This document shows, one piece after another, positions 45,238 through 57,616 of a stretch of DNA of 64,000 bases. The stretch is taken from the NCBI GenBank assembly GCA_037954665.1, contig JBBMOL010000138.1:62001-126000 (forward strand), written 5' to 3'. Below the pieces are notes generated by a model. It did not search any database and was not told where the DNA came from. It saw only the letters and a program-made list of their open reading frames with translations. The stretch's first letter is position 1; every line of letters starts with the position of its first letter. The stretch is from Laguncularia racemosa. Lineage: Eukaryota; Streptophyta; Magnoliopsida; Myrtales; Combretaceae. The translations under genes were made by a program, and so were the position numbers.

Positions 45238-45852
45238 ATCGCTACCCATCTAGGAAAGTTTTAATTTCCTAGAGAAAACTCAAACTCTTCATGAATTAGG
45301 AAATATTACTTTAATAGGCAATAACAACTTCTCCAAATTTTAGGAAACTTAGCTACTATTAAAAGGAAATCAAATCTTTGGAATAAATTTTGCTTTTACA
45401 AAAGTAAAATTGAGCTTAGAAATCAAATTTAGAAAGTTGAATTTTGGGTTTGCACGATCATAGTATGGTTGTGCTATTGCTCGTATACCATTTTGTTTTA
45501 AATATATTTGAAAATTGCCTTCAACACGCCCTCTGGCACGAGCGTGTTCTTGCCGATGTACTTCTACATGGTTGCTTACACAACAACTTCAAAATGCTCT
45601 ATCTTATTCTATTATGCACTACCTTAAATATGATCGTGCTCTTCACCATGTCATACTTTCTAATCTTGTAAAATTGATATTTTTTTCATTTAAATTTCAC
45701 GTAATTCTTTTATTAAATCATAAATTACATTTCAAAGCTCTAAAATCAAAATAAAAAGTGCTTAAGTGCAATATCCATCCAAAACTATAAGAGAATCAAA
45801 CAAAAGACTATTATAAATATTACAATTAATAAGTACTTTATAACATTTATCA

Positions 45853-47133
45853 AATTCCTCTACACTTAAGCCTTTACTTGTCCTCAAGCAAAAATAAACC
45901 TTTAAAGATCAAGGAAATTTTTTTTTTCTTTACTTAACTAATTACTTTAGATAACAATCACTAAATTCGTACTTAAAAAAAATTGCATTCATCATAAATA
46001 TGTTTATCCTTAACATCTTTTTTACCCAATCATGTTCAGTATACTACAAATACTAAAATCAAAGCTCAAAAGTTAATCTATACAATACCAAAATTTTTCG
46101 TGCCATTTAGACAAAAATTTATAAACCCAAAACCATACTAAACATTATCCAATCAAGAAGAAAGTTTTCAAAATTTTGTCCACTTAGCTAAGGCATATAC
46201 TTCTCCTTTTTCATTTCCTTAAGTACCATGGCATCCAACAAATTTTTTTTTCCATCTATCCCTTAAAAATCTTTCCCTAATTTTTATAATAACTAAGAGA
46301 GTTTTTTTTTTTCTTTCTTTTTTTTAGCAGCATGGAGTAATTTCATTAATTAGTAGGTCACAGTCTAGATGATCTTAAGCTACTAAGCTTTAAGATACCT
46401 CTTCGAACCTCCATTAACTCCATTACTTTTTTCAATTAGTTCAGTTTTCTCGGGCTTTTCTCTTAACCCATGTAGCGAGCTTTAGGCCGATGGTTTTAAG
46501 CACATTACCCAAGTCGATAGGTATTATCCCCTAAAAGACACCCCATAGGCTTAATTGCTCGAGTTAACGAGGCCCATTGCTGAACTTTATTTATTTTATC
46601 TCTCAGCTTTTAATTTATAAAAAGAACCTTCAAAAGACAAAATCCATTAGTTTAGTTATTTAATATCATATTACTCATAAGAACTTCTAAAAAAATAGGT
46701 ATATATCAAATTTAAAAACTCGAATTCCTAATCCTTGATTAGTAATATCATTTTAATGTAGAGTTTCTAAATTCTAAGCCTAAAATAACATGTAACTTTG
46801 ATTTACAAAGATTTTACAATTCAACTCAAATCAAGCATTATAAGTTCACTAATGAAAAGGTAAAAATATATCAAGGGATTAAAAAAAAATTTCCAATAAT
46901 CCACGAAATTATGAATGCAATTTATTTATTTAATACTACTAAAAGTGATAAATCATCCAATAGTAATTTCTTAGTAAAAACTTAAGGCTCTTTATACTAT
47001 TCCTCTCCCCTGTATTTAAAATTGTACATTATCTTCAATATATAAAATAGAACATCAAAATAACCAAAATAATTAATGGGGGGAAATAATTCATGAAAAG
47101 ATAACAAAATATAGAAGAATATTCTAACTACTC
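45853..47133 (-). other. 3' untranslated region and PPT of element J
   Basis: From the LTR edge the minus strand has a purine-rich PPT (complement of 45853-45866) and the text CTTGAGGACAAGTAAAGGC, typical of the 3' region of Athila-like elements. The rest is AT-rich. The block at 46440-46570 (GGCCGATGGTTTTAAGCAC and surroundings) resembles words also found near 11190-11210 in element E, suggesting common ancestry. No gene is seen. Confidence 0.55.
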
Positions 47134-47516
47134 TCATGCCTCAACACCTTCATTACCCATGCCATCTTCCTCATCAAAATCTACAAAGATATACACATCG
47201 TCCTCATCATTAGAAGGTGGAATCTGTATTCCATTATGAGCCAATAGAAGCTCGACACAAGTTTCTATCCTATTAACTTTCCATTGCATCCTCCTGAAAT
47301 TTCCCTAGAATTCCCTACAGTAGTCATCTTATGTTTTCTACATAGTCCTTTGTATGCTCAACATTTGGTGCATCATACATGATATACCAACTATATCATT
47401 AGAATAAGTAGTAGATGAGCTACCTAAACCTAACAAAGGTGATATAGCATATTCCCCCTCATCCTATTCTACTAGAATCTGAATATTTGGGGCATCTCTT
47501 GGTAATAACCCCCATT

Positions 47517-50319
47517 TGTAGCAACCCACCTACTAGGTCTGATTCTTGAACCTGTTCAAAAATTCCTGTAACTATCCTTGGTACCTGTAGATAGGTTGCT
47601 ATGCCATCTCTGAATTAGAGATAAGGCAAATTCTGCTAATATTGAACCTTTAACTCCAACCTGTATGAAATTTTATAAACGTCCTGTAAAATGGCGCTAA
47701 CAGCGCTATCATTTCATATCCACATCATATCTAAACACATGTACTTAAAATCTCTTGTCACATCATACATCATATATATATCATCGGGATCTGCATTCCG
47801 GTAAGTAGGCATAGCCTAGATTGATCCTGTAGCCTTAAGTGGCTCAAAAGATTACAAATCCAACCTTATACACACATATATTTACATTACAATCTGAAGA
47901 TTAACACCTATAGATCTTATTACAAATAACAGGGGTTCCAAAATGAAACTAAGGGCTTCTTTGCCTCTATTGACGCTCTCCAAAAACCCGAGTCTCCAAC
48001 AACTTATTCTTCAGTACCTGTACCTGAGGTTAGCCAAAACACTAACCCCTCAGCTTCTTAAGAAGCAAAGTGAGTATAAAATCAAGCAATCCAATAAAAA
48101 CAAACAACAAAATCACATAATAGTAATCAACAATATTATCAAATACCTCGAAGTGATTACTCAAGGAAGCAAGTTTTCAACTCAAGTTATACTCGCAAGA
48201 AACCTAATTCAATTTATTACATTTTAACATCACCATGATCTTACTTAGTGATATTTTCCCTGTAATTCCATTTTTGCTAAACTCATAACCTTTTTATTGG
48301 AGACCATTTCAATCACTTCTGTTTACTCACAGGTCATAAATATTTTTCAATTAATCCAGGCAAAGCCTATCAACTGGTAGATAAACTACCCTCATGTACT
48401 TTTCAAAACTTAATGTTTTCTCAACCAATTAAGACATCCTTATATACTCTTTTTAGTTAGAAATATTCAGCTCGCCTTTCACCTGCCTCAAACAAAAGGG
48501 GTGACCAATCCCCATAGGTCACTAAACCGGGACCGGTCCGTCGACCATGCCTCAAACCCATCCGGGTCGACTCAAAGGTCGTACCACAAACTTACTAGGT
48601 AGGGAACAGGACTTTTCTTACATTAAGTGTTTTAGGTTAGTAGGTACTTATAGCCTAACTCCCATTTTATTATCCATTTAGATATTTCATCGTTACCAAG
48701 ATAACAATAGTATGAACTCAACCAGTCATATAAACCCCATTTAATAAGCTAAAAATAACTCAGCATTACATCACAATCATTAAGCATTCAATAGTTTAAG
48801 TTCATTACATTACATACAACCAGGAATAATATAATCAAATCCCGCACCCAACTCTCATTCTAGGATTTTCTAGAATGTTCCCTTTTTTTTCTCATAATCC
48901 AATCATATCATGACACACAACCAGCCATTAGTAAACCAATATAATTCAACAATCCTCCTGCATTGATCACAGTAAGTGATCGTACAGGGTAATTTCAGCC
49001 AACAACAAGTAGTCTACATTAACAACCACTTGTACCCAAGAGAAAAGTTAAGGGGGTACTCACCTGAAACAATATATGCCAATCCAAACAGTCGCACCAG
49101 CCAAGTTCCTTTGTCCTCCTTACTCAACAGAAATACCTGAATCATCAGTATACCAAACCCTTAAATTCCATCCTAACCTCGTATAATCCACCATTTTCCT
49201 ACAATTTCTAATTCATATACATACGGGTATATTACGCTCTATTATATATTAATGTAATTAAATTTCGACATGATTCTATATTGAATCGTATGGTTCTAAA
49301 TTATCATAATCTTGCACCGAGCACTCCTGTTTTTGTTTCGTAACTAACCCAAGCTTCTCAAAATCATATTATGCTTCAATGAACCTCAACTGAACATCAA
49401 ATTCAACTAATCAAATCAAATTCTCTAATTTTGCTAAGGATTTAATTCGGCCAGAACAGGGTAATTATCTTGAAAACTTCACTAAAAATAGAAAATGACT
49501 CCAATCTGAACAATTATTGATTTTGTGATCTAATAAATCATATAAGGATCTTGTATACTAAAAATTAAATCAAAACTACATCATTTGACCTATTTAGTTT
49601 TCAATTTAATTTACGACCAGAGCAGAGCATTTCTTAAGGATCACATATTTGGGAATCAACTTTCAGAAAAATAAAATTATCAAATTAATATTCATACAAA
49701 ATTATGTCCGAATACCAAAAATCATAATTTTTCATCAACATTTGATATTTGTAACAAAAATAGGAAGTTTCGAGCGTTATCGGGGGCTGCTCCGTTCACC
49801 GGCCTCCGGCCACCAACGCCGGCAACCACTATGTCGGCCGGAATCCTCTCCCACCCAAAACCTTAACCCTAGCTTGGCCTAGCAGCAGATTTACCCTACC
49901 CCCTTCAAACGAACAAACAAAATTCTCCCTACTTAATTTGATTTTTTGTTCTTCAATTTCTTCAAATTCTTGTTGCATCCTACTTCAATCTTGTTCTTCT
50001 TCCTTTCCTGATGATTGCATGTTGGAAATTCCAACTTCAATTTGCCCAGAAAATTCGGATGAAATGGAGAGGGTTTTGGTTTCTTTTTTTTCTAATTTTT
50101 TTATGATTTGATTTTTCTCTCTCCCTATTCTAATTTCTATATAATATATATATATATATAATATTACTTACTTTTTCTGACATTGAGGGTGTTGTTCTGT
50201 ATTTGTTTTTTTTTTCCTTCCTCTTTTATTTATTTTCTTTTTAGTTATAATATAATATAATATAATATATTATGTACATTTTTTTTTACATATATATATA
50301 TATATGCCCATATAATTTA

Positions 50320-50355
<36 letters not shown>

Positions 50356-50473
50356 TATTTATTTTATTTTATTTTATTTTTAGCATATAACATATATATA
50401 CATATATATATGTATATATATATATATATATTATTTTAATTTTAACATTATTGCTTAAGTTTTGGTCCTCACA
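47517..50473. mobile_element. Solo LTR K, 2957 bp
   Basis: Begins TGTAGCAACCCACC at 47517 and ends GGTCCTCACA at 50473, with perfect TSDs CCATT at 47512-47516 and 50474-50478. No internal domain, PBS or PPT is present, so it is a solo LTR produced by recombination. Its right half matches window positions 1-1526. It contains TTA and TA microsatellites at 50315-50435. The frames 47943-48227 and 49649-49882 have no recognised motif and are probably accidental. Confidence 0.92.
50315..50435. repeat. TTA and TA microsatellites in solo LTR K
   Basis: A run of ATT/TTA triplets at about 50320-50350 and TA runs at 50390-50435, placed like the TA/CA runs of the copy at 1-1526. Confidence 0.9.
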
Positions 50474-51829
50474 CCATTGCTTTTAGCAATTCAACTCATA
50501 CTGAGCCCATTACACAACCTATCTACATTGGGGGTAAGTTATCAAAAATTCTTATTTGTTTTATTAGTTTTATGATATACAAGTTAATACAGATAGAACC
50601 AACTCATGAATCATAAGATTGGTGTCTCAAAGTTTAGGTAAAGCAACTCCCAAATGAATAGGTCACCTCTCTATCATACTATGCAAATAACAGACATCAG
50701 TCATACCTATAACTCCAAAACTATTTCCCCTCCCACTTAATATGTGTGCAAGTAACCAATGAAGATACCTATATACTAGGTTATGTAACATAAATGCCTT
50801 AGATCATTTAGGTGCATAGAAGTTTTCAAGCCTGAACTAACACCAATATTGAATCTCTATCAATCATGAGGCATTTCAATTGAGAGTGCTGCATGTTCAT
50901 TTGTGTTAGTGAACTCCTCGTCATATAATCCAAGAATGATGGAGAAGCGAATAACACTCATTCGATAGGAGTTGCCATTTACTTCGAATTGAATCCCATC
51001 ATCATCGCTTCAATCTATCGACTCCTATATAAATTGAAATGTAGAAAGAAATTCATAGGTTAGTTAAACAAATGTCGACTCTTATATATTAAAGAGCCGA
51101 TCCCATCATCCAATACTGATCAAGCTTTTAACATCATTAACTAGGTGAGCCTGCTCTAAGACATCCTAGTAAATGTATAGTGACTATTTAAAAGGGTGAT
51201 TCTTGATCTGGGCATACCGCTTTTTATGTCGAGCTATGAAATAGAAGCATGGATTAGGCAGCTATACAACTCACTTCCTATGAACTCATACCAACTATAT
51301 CAACTTGTGGTTTCTTTTGTAAATGTTTAAATGGCATGTTTCCTACAAAAAAAAAATACTTTTAACAAATAATAGCCTATTCTTTATGTAACTAACAAGA
51401 ATCATTTCAAGAACTCATTGAACAACTTGAAGCATTGCTTTGAAAATCTTGTCATGTGTCAAATATGCAAAAAATCGCATAATAGCCCCAAAAATTCACC
51501 CCAGTATACAAATCTGACATAATACTATTGGATTTTTCTTCTAAACAACATATTACTACTATAGGACTACTCAAAATCCTATTTTTATCAATTTATACTA
51601 ATAGAATCTTCAAAACAACCTAAGTAGCAATAGGAACAACAAAATATTCTAGATTTATAGAGAGAAAGAAGGAAAAATGTACCTAATCTTAGTGAGAAAG
51701 CTATAGGAAGCGTGAAAAATGAGCTAGGATTGAAATGTGTTCGAGAGGGAGTGTGTGCACATTTAGAGTTTGTCGAGAATGGGAGTAAGGGGGAAAAGAA
51801 ATGGTCAATTTTGAAATACATGTTAGCCA

Positions 51830-52260
51830 ACACGATCTACAACACGACTATGTACCTTATGCGTGTTACATTTCAATACAACCTAAGGTGTGTTGGTGGG
51901 TTAACATGGCCACTAACATGGTCGTGTAGACTCTCGTGTATCTTTCTGTGCAATATGGTTACCTAGTACGACTAATTGATATGGGCATGTAGATTTTCGT
52001 GTATCTTTTTGTGGATTTTTACTTTACTCAACATGGCCAAATACATAGCCATGTACTTGGGTGTGCCTCCCTTGAAGCTCTATCCTCTTTTTTTTTTCTT
52101 TGACATAATCGTGCTTTTGTTTATGCTTTTTGACATGGTCAATAGCATAGCCATGCTCATTAGCATGTCTATCTTGTATCCCTAGGCACAGTCATACATT
52201 GAGTCATGTAGAATTACACACCCCTTTTCATTGTTGTGTTCTTCAACCGTATAGCTCTAT
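51830..52260. repeat. Degenerate CATGGCCATG/CACGGTCGTG-type word array in element J
   Basis: Words such as ACATGGTCGTGTAGA, CTCGTGTATCTTTCTGTG, ACATGGCCAAATACATAG and AGCCATGTAC recur between the integrase end and the env-position frame. They resemble decayed copies of the palindromes in the LTRs of A, B and C, including the neighbouring phrase TATCTTTCTGTG. Similar words occur at 57960-58270. Confidence 0.55.
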
Positions 52261-52384
52261 TTGGCTCTTTGTTTCTTCATTTTTTTTATTATCCTACATT
52301 TATGCTTTCAAAGATCAAGTATAATTCTTTTGAAATAACATGGTGTAAATAAAACACTCATTAATCTAATTATACTAGATTAAA

Positions 52385-53940
52385 TTATGAAGAACTAATA
52401 AAAACTGAGATAATACTCGGGTTGCCTCCTAAGAAGCACTTTTTTTTAATGTTGTTGGCTTGATAGGTGTTATTTCTTTTCTTATTCGAAGGAATGGAGG
52501 AAAACTCCTTCCTATTTTTTAGGTCAAGCGCACCTTCTAGATTGATTTTTAGTCTTAGGCCATTAACCTTAAATGTGCCTTTTTGTGGGTGCAAGACATC
52601 GACTGCCCCATAAAGATAATTTTTTGTAATTTTAAATGGTCTAAACCATTTTGATTTGAGTTTTCCTAGGAATAGGTAAAGACGGGAGTTGTATAATAAC
52701 ACCTAATCGCTTTCATGAAATTTCTTTTCTTGTTTAATCCTTTTATCCTAGTAAAGCTTGGTCCTGTGTTTGTAAATTCTAGAGTTTTCATACACCATAG
52801 CTCACCATTTATCCAATTCCAACTAGAACTTTCTTTTCTTTCCTACCGAATCAAAATCATAATTTAATGGTTTAAGTTCCCAATAAGCTTTATGTTCAAT
52901 TTCAACCAGTAAGTGGTAGGCTTTTCCATATACTAGTTTATAAGGTGTAGTTCTTAAGGGGGTTTTGTAGGCAATTTGATATGCCTAGGGTACACCATCT
53001 AATTTTGCCGCCTAATCTTTGCAATTAAATGACACTATCTTTTCCAAAATTCTTTTTATCTCTCTATTAGTTACTTCCACTTAGCCACTTATTTGGGGGT
53101 GATAAGGGATAGCAATCCTATGGGTAACCCTATACTTTTGAAGTACTTTCTCAAATTATTGGTTACAAAAGTGTATACCCCTATCACTTATTATTGTTTT
53201 AAGCATGCTAAAGCATGAAAATAATTTCTTTAGGAACCCAGTAACTACTCTAATGCCGTTCAGGCTAAAGCTTGAGCTTCGGCCCATTTAGAAAAGGTCT
53301 CATAAAGTCAATTTCCCATATATTAAATACCTCGCATACTAGTATCGAGTTCTTAGGCATTTCATCTCATCAAGATATAATACTTGCTCTTTGGCAATTG
53401 TTACACAATTGAACATACCTATGAGCATCTTTAAACATCGTAGGCTAATAAAAACTTGACTCTAGCACTTTCCGAGTGGTTCTACTAGTGCTATGGTATC
53501 TTCCAATTAGCCTAGCATAGCAATTCCCTAGAATCTACCATCCTTTAGCATAGGAAATAGATCTTTGGATTATTTGATCTGCACACATGCGAAACAAGTA
53601 TGGCACCTCTCAAAAGTAGAACTTTAGATCATAAAAGAATTTCTTCTTTTGTTAATAAGAAAGTCTCTTTGGTAGAATTTTTGTAGCCAGATAATTGGTG
53701 ATGTTAGCAAACTAAGGAAATTTAGCTTCCCTTACTTATTGAGTTTAGTAGTCATTCTTCTAGAAATTCATCGTTAACGTCCTTCTCATCTAATTTTTCT
53801 AAGTTTAGGTTCTCCAATTGTGATAAGTGGTATGTTGTTAGATTTTTTTACTCCTTTCTTGTCTCTTATTTCTATATCAAATTCTTGCAACAATAGAATC
53901 CACTAACCAAGCAAAAGGTTTAGCATCTAGTTTTTTTTTA
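52385..53940 (-). pseudogene. Integrase of element J (Athila type)
   Basis: Minus-strand translation gives the zinc-domain and core start FYWPTMFKDAH-like sequence (SSFY*PTMFKDAHRYV), CNNCQRA, then FNIWEIDFM near 53280-53320. The C-terminal open piece 52385-52702 begins LLYNSRLYLFLGKLKSKWF and continues with GAVDVLHPQKGTFKVNGLRLK, a hallmark of Athila-type integrases. Stops and frameshifts break the middle. It is followed downstream by GGGTTGCCTCCTAAGAAGC, a plus-strand phrase common at this place in Athila elements. Confidence 0.75.
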
Positions 53941-53947
53941 ATAAATA

Positions 53948-55204
53948 TCATAGAGCAGAATGGTTAGTATAAAAGATAACCTTGGATAAAACTAAATATG
54001 ACTGAATTTTTTCAAAAGCAAAAACTATAGCTAGCAATTCTTTTTCTGTGGCAATATAATTTTCTTGAGCATCTATCAACGTGTTGCTAGTGTAGTAGAT
54101 TAGTTGGAAATGCTTATCCCTCCTTTGTCTTAAAACTGCTCTAACTACATAGTTATTAGCATTACACATTAGTTCTAACGAAAAAGCCCTATCAAGTATG
54201 ACAGTTATTGGAGCATTAGTCATTTTTTCTTTTAATGCATTGAATGCATCTTGGTATTCTTGACTAAATACAAAAGGCGCATCTTTTGCTAACAATTTGG
54301 TTAAAGGCCTAGCAATTTTAGGGAAATCCTTTATGAACCTTCTATAAAATCCTCGATGTCCTAAAAAACTTCTAGTAGCTTTAATCAAGGTGGGAGTTGC
54401 TAATTTTGTAATTATGTCAATTTTTGCGTTATCAACTTCAATTCCTTTATTATAATTTTTCTACCTACAAACTATGCCCTCTTGTACCATAAATAGCACT
54501 TTTCCTAGTTTCACATTAACTTTATTTCTTCGCACCTTTGTAAAATTCTTTTAAATGATGAAGACATTCATCAAAAGAATTTTCGAAGACAAAAAAAAAT
54601 CGTCCATAAACACCTCCATAATGTCCTTTGCAAGATCCTCGAAAATGATTGTCATGCACTGATGGAAAGTTGCAAGTGCATTATAGAGGCCAAACTACAT
54701 TCTTTGAAAAGCAAGCATACCATAGGGACATGTGAAAGCAGTTTTTTCTTAATATTCAAGAGCAACGGGAATCTAAAAATAGCTTGACAATCCATCGAGA
54801 AAGCAATAATACATGTGTCCTACAAGCCTTTCCAACATTTGGTCAATAAACGGAATTAAAAAGTGATCTTTTCTAGTTAAATTGTTCAGTCTCCTATAGT
54901 CAATGCATACTCTACATTCAGTTACCATCCTCATGGAAATTAGCTCGTTATGCTCATTAGGTACTACAGTTATGCCTCATGTCTTTAGTACAACCTGTAT
55001 AGGACTAATTGAAGAACTATTAGAAATAGGATAGATCATACCTGTATTGAGTTTGATGACTTCGGCCTTGATAACTTCCTTCATGTTGGGATTTAGTCTT
55101 CTTTGTGGTTGTATTAATGATTTAGAATTTTCTTCCAGCAAAATCTTGTGAATGTAAAAGGATGGACTAATCACTCGAATGTTAGAAATTTTCCAAGCTA
55201 ACAC
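53948..55204 (-). pseudogene. Reverse transcriptase of element J (Athila type)
   Basis: The N-terminal piece 54977-55204 reads ISPSFYIHKILLEENSKS, QRRLNPNMKEVIKAEVIK and GMIYPISNSSSISPIQVV, the conserved entry to Athila RT. The C-terminal piece 53948-54388 covers the end of RT and start of RNase H: FLGHRGFYRRFIKDFPKIA, PLTKLLAKDAPFVF, ALKEKMTNAPI, YYTSNTLIDAQENYIATEKE. The sequence between them, which should carry the catalytic YxDD, is scattered over frames with stops. It is an inactive copy. Confidence 0.8.
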
Positions 55205-55543
55205 TCACTTGTGTTCCCAAAGTACATCTAGCAACTTTTCTTTTTACATGGTGTTCAAATTTGAAGCAATGATTATTGGAAGTTTTGAATCCTTTTCCAA
55301 GAACACATACTCTAAATAACTAGGAAGTTATTTTAACTTTACGATCGGGGGTTCATTAATGGATAGGTTTAATCTCAACGTCTTGCTTCAATCAATTTCT
55401 TCAAATTCTTTCTATCGTAACAATAGTTCGTCATTTTCTTTCTTTTGTGCAAAGCAAATTTCCAAAGGGTCACCTTGTAGAATTTCCTACACATTTCCAT
55501 ATACAATTGAATCAATTTTATCTAGGAAATAACATGTACAATC

Positions 55544-56061
55544 TTATGCAAGAGAATATTTTATAGCTTTGGCAACTTTAAAGACTAATTCTTCCTTGCT
55601 AACCCTCAATATCAATTTTCCATCTCCCATGCCTATAATTGCCTTTGCTATAGCTGAGAAGGGTCTTCCTAGGATTAGTGATACTTTTATATCTTCGCCC
55701 ATGTGAAGAATTGCAAAATCTATTGGAAAAATAAAAGTACCAACTTTTACCAACACATCTTCAATTATGCCTCTAGGAAATTTTATAAACCCGTCGGTGA
55801 GTTGTAAACTCTTCTTAGTTGGTTTAAGTTCACATAATCCTAGTCTTTTGAATAATTTATATGGCACCAAATTTATACTAGCCCTAAATTAGCCAAAGCT
55901 TTTTCTATAGACAAATTATTGATCAAATAAGGCAAAGTAAAACTCCCTAGATCTTTTAATTTCTTTAGTAACTTGTTTTGTAAGATGGTGGAGCATTCTT
56001 CATTGAGGGTGATTATTGAGACTTCTTCTAATTTATTCTTGTTGGAAAGTAGGTCCTTCAA
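55544..56061 (-). pseudogene. Protease of element J
   Basis: Two minus-strand pieces form the retropepsin. The upstream one ends LPYLINNLSIEKALANLG, where related elements have DLGAS: the catalytic Asp has become Asn (GAT to AAT). A base is missing right after, so the following LVPYKLFKRLGL continues in another frame. The rest has FPRGIIEDVLVKVGTFIFP, DFAILHM and VSLILGRPFSAIAKAIIG, all typical of Athila-type protease. Loss of the catalytic Asp alone would inactivate it. Confidence 0.75.
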
Positions 56062-57428
56062 GAGCTTTACCTATTTGGGTATTTGTGACGAAGCCTCAAC
56101 AAAAGGTAAATTTATGTGAAGTTATTTGAAAAGTTTCAAAAACTTATTGTATTATTCCTCTGAGCATTCTTTCTTAAGTCAAGTAAGGTAAGGAATTTTT
56201 TGAAGATGTTCTTTTACCTTTGAGTTTTTTTCTTCTTACTTCTCTTGCTTATCATCCTTTTTCATATCCTCCCCTTCACTCGACTTTTGTTCATATTGCA
56301 ATTCTTTTCCACTCCTCAAAGTAATTGCTTTAACTTGTTCCCAAATATTAGTTTCAATATTACCTAGCAACATACCTTGTGGTCTTTCAAAAACCATCTT
56401 TGCAATTTGTCCAATTTGATTATCAAGATTCTACATTGAAGCTTCTTCGTTTCGTAATGATACATCTATAGCTTAGAAGTGTGTTTTAGCAATATGGATA
56501 AATCTTGTCATTAGATCTTCCAAATTTAGCTTTTTTTACCAGTGGTGATGTAATTGTTGGAATTCGGGTAAACCATTCCTTTGTTGATCTCCCCATGAAA
56601 ATTTTGAATAATTTCTCTAACCTAGATTATAAGTGTTACTGTATGGATTGTTTTGCTACCTATTTGGGTTCCCTACATAATCAAGTTGCTCATTAAAGTT
56701 AGAAACAGAATCCGACTGACTTGATTGTTGTGTCATGAACATCCTATCGATCTTCTTGCTTAGTGCTTTAACATGTGCTATTAAGGCAGTAACAGCATCT
56801 ATATCGTAAACTCCTACTACTCTTTGTCGTAAGGCTCTTATAGCATTCCATTAATAGCTTTATATGGCCATATTTTCTATTAAGTTCTAGCCTTCTTCAG
56901 GTGTTTTATTATTCAAAGTTCCTCCAATAGTTGCATCAATCATTTGCTTTGTAATAACAACATCTTCAGCAGATCTTTATATCTCTCCCACGTATCGTAT
57001 AGTGTCTCAAACTTTATTTGAGCATAAGAGGAGATATCGTTTCATAGTCTTTGTTGGTGAAAAATACTTTTGAAGAAATTTCTTTGCTATCTAGTCCTAT
57101 GTATTGATTAAACCTCTAAGAAGAGAATTCAACCATTGTTTAGCTTTGTTTCTTAAAGAAAAAAGGAAAATCATAACCTAATGGCATTGTCTGTAGCGCC
57201 ATTAATTTTGCAGGTGTCGTAGATTTCCAAAAAGCTAGCAATGTGTGCATGTAGATCTACATCCAACAACCCATCAAATTGAAGGAACTATTAGACCATC
57301 TGTATAATGTTAGGTTTAATTTCAAAATTATTAACCGCAATTGCAAGCCTAACAACACTCTAGTTAGTTCCTGTAAGTGATGGCCTTGCATAATCAAACA
57401 TTATTCTCTCATCTTGTTCATTGGTCAT
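56062..57428 (-). pseudogene. Gag of element J (Athila type)
   Basis: Starts at ATG 57428 on the minus strand: MTNEQDERIMFDYARPSLTG. FEIKPNIIQMV, DLHAHIASFLEIYDTCKING and AIRL follow, the conserved beginning of Athila Gag. A frameshift and several stops interrupt the capsid region. The linker between Gag and protease (about 56100-56500) is poorly conserved. Gag would form the particle that packages the element RNA. Confidence 0.7.
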
Positions 57429-57592
57429 GTTGATTAATTGGCTTCATCAAAGTCTTGAGCCAAAACTTGATATCTTTAACTTGCTCTTTGGCATCCCCTT
57501 AGCATAAATAATAGAAGAAAATAAAAAACTATGGAAAATAGAGATTAATGAAAAGTAAGCAATAAACTTATACCATGTTCCCAATATCCTAA

Positions 57593-57610
57593 TCCTTAGA
57601 AACAGTGTCA
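57593..57610 (-). other. Degenerate primer-binding site of element J (tRNA-Asp type)
   Basis: TCCTTAGAAACAGTGTCA matches 12 of 18 positions of the complement of the tRNA-Asp PBS known from Athila elements. Five of the six differences are transitions of the C-to-T or G-to-A kind. It is six bases from the LTR edge at 57617. Confidence 0.6.
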
Positions 57611-57616
57611 AAAACT

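Larger units (their letters stand above)
30702..45852 (-). repeat. 3' LTR of element J, split by element B
   Basis: LTR sequence is at 30702-31556 and 45238-45852, about 1465 bp after removing B and one TSD copy. On the plus strand it begins TGATATCGG and ends ATTTATCA, and the adjoining AATTCCTCTACACTTAAGCC at 45853 is the complement of an Athila-type PPT region. The part at 45440-45620 contains degenerate CACGAGCGTG-type words. Confidence 0.7.
47134..51700 (-). pseudogene. Env-position reading frame of element J, split by solo LTR K
   Basis: Minus-strand sequence downstream of integrase. The right part (50870-51060) reads LTYEFLSTFQFI, then SDDDGIQFEVNGNSYRMSVIRFSIILGLYDEEF, recalling the 'putative plant transposon protein' family found downstream of pol in Athila elements. 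The left part reads WKVNRIETCVELLLAHNG, IQIPPSNDEDDVYIFVDF and a terminal acidic tail, stopping at TGA 47134-47136. Removing solo LTR K and one CCATT copy restores a continuous local frame across the junction (AKSNGGYYQEMPQIF). Two stops in the right part show it is dead. The role of these proteins is unknown; an envelope function was only inferred from position. Confidence 0.5.

Noticed and set aside
49649..49882. 77-codon frame with a GC-rich Arg/Pro tail
   Set aside because: It lies in solo LTR K and is not kept in the related copy at the window start.
54977..55204. Stand-alone small gene
   Set aside because: Clear fragment of Athila-type RT of element J, in order with neighbouring fragments.
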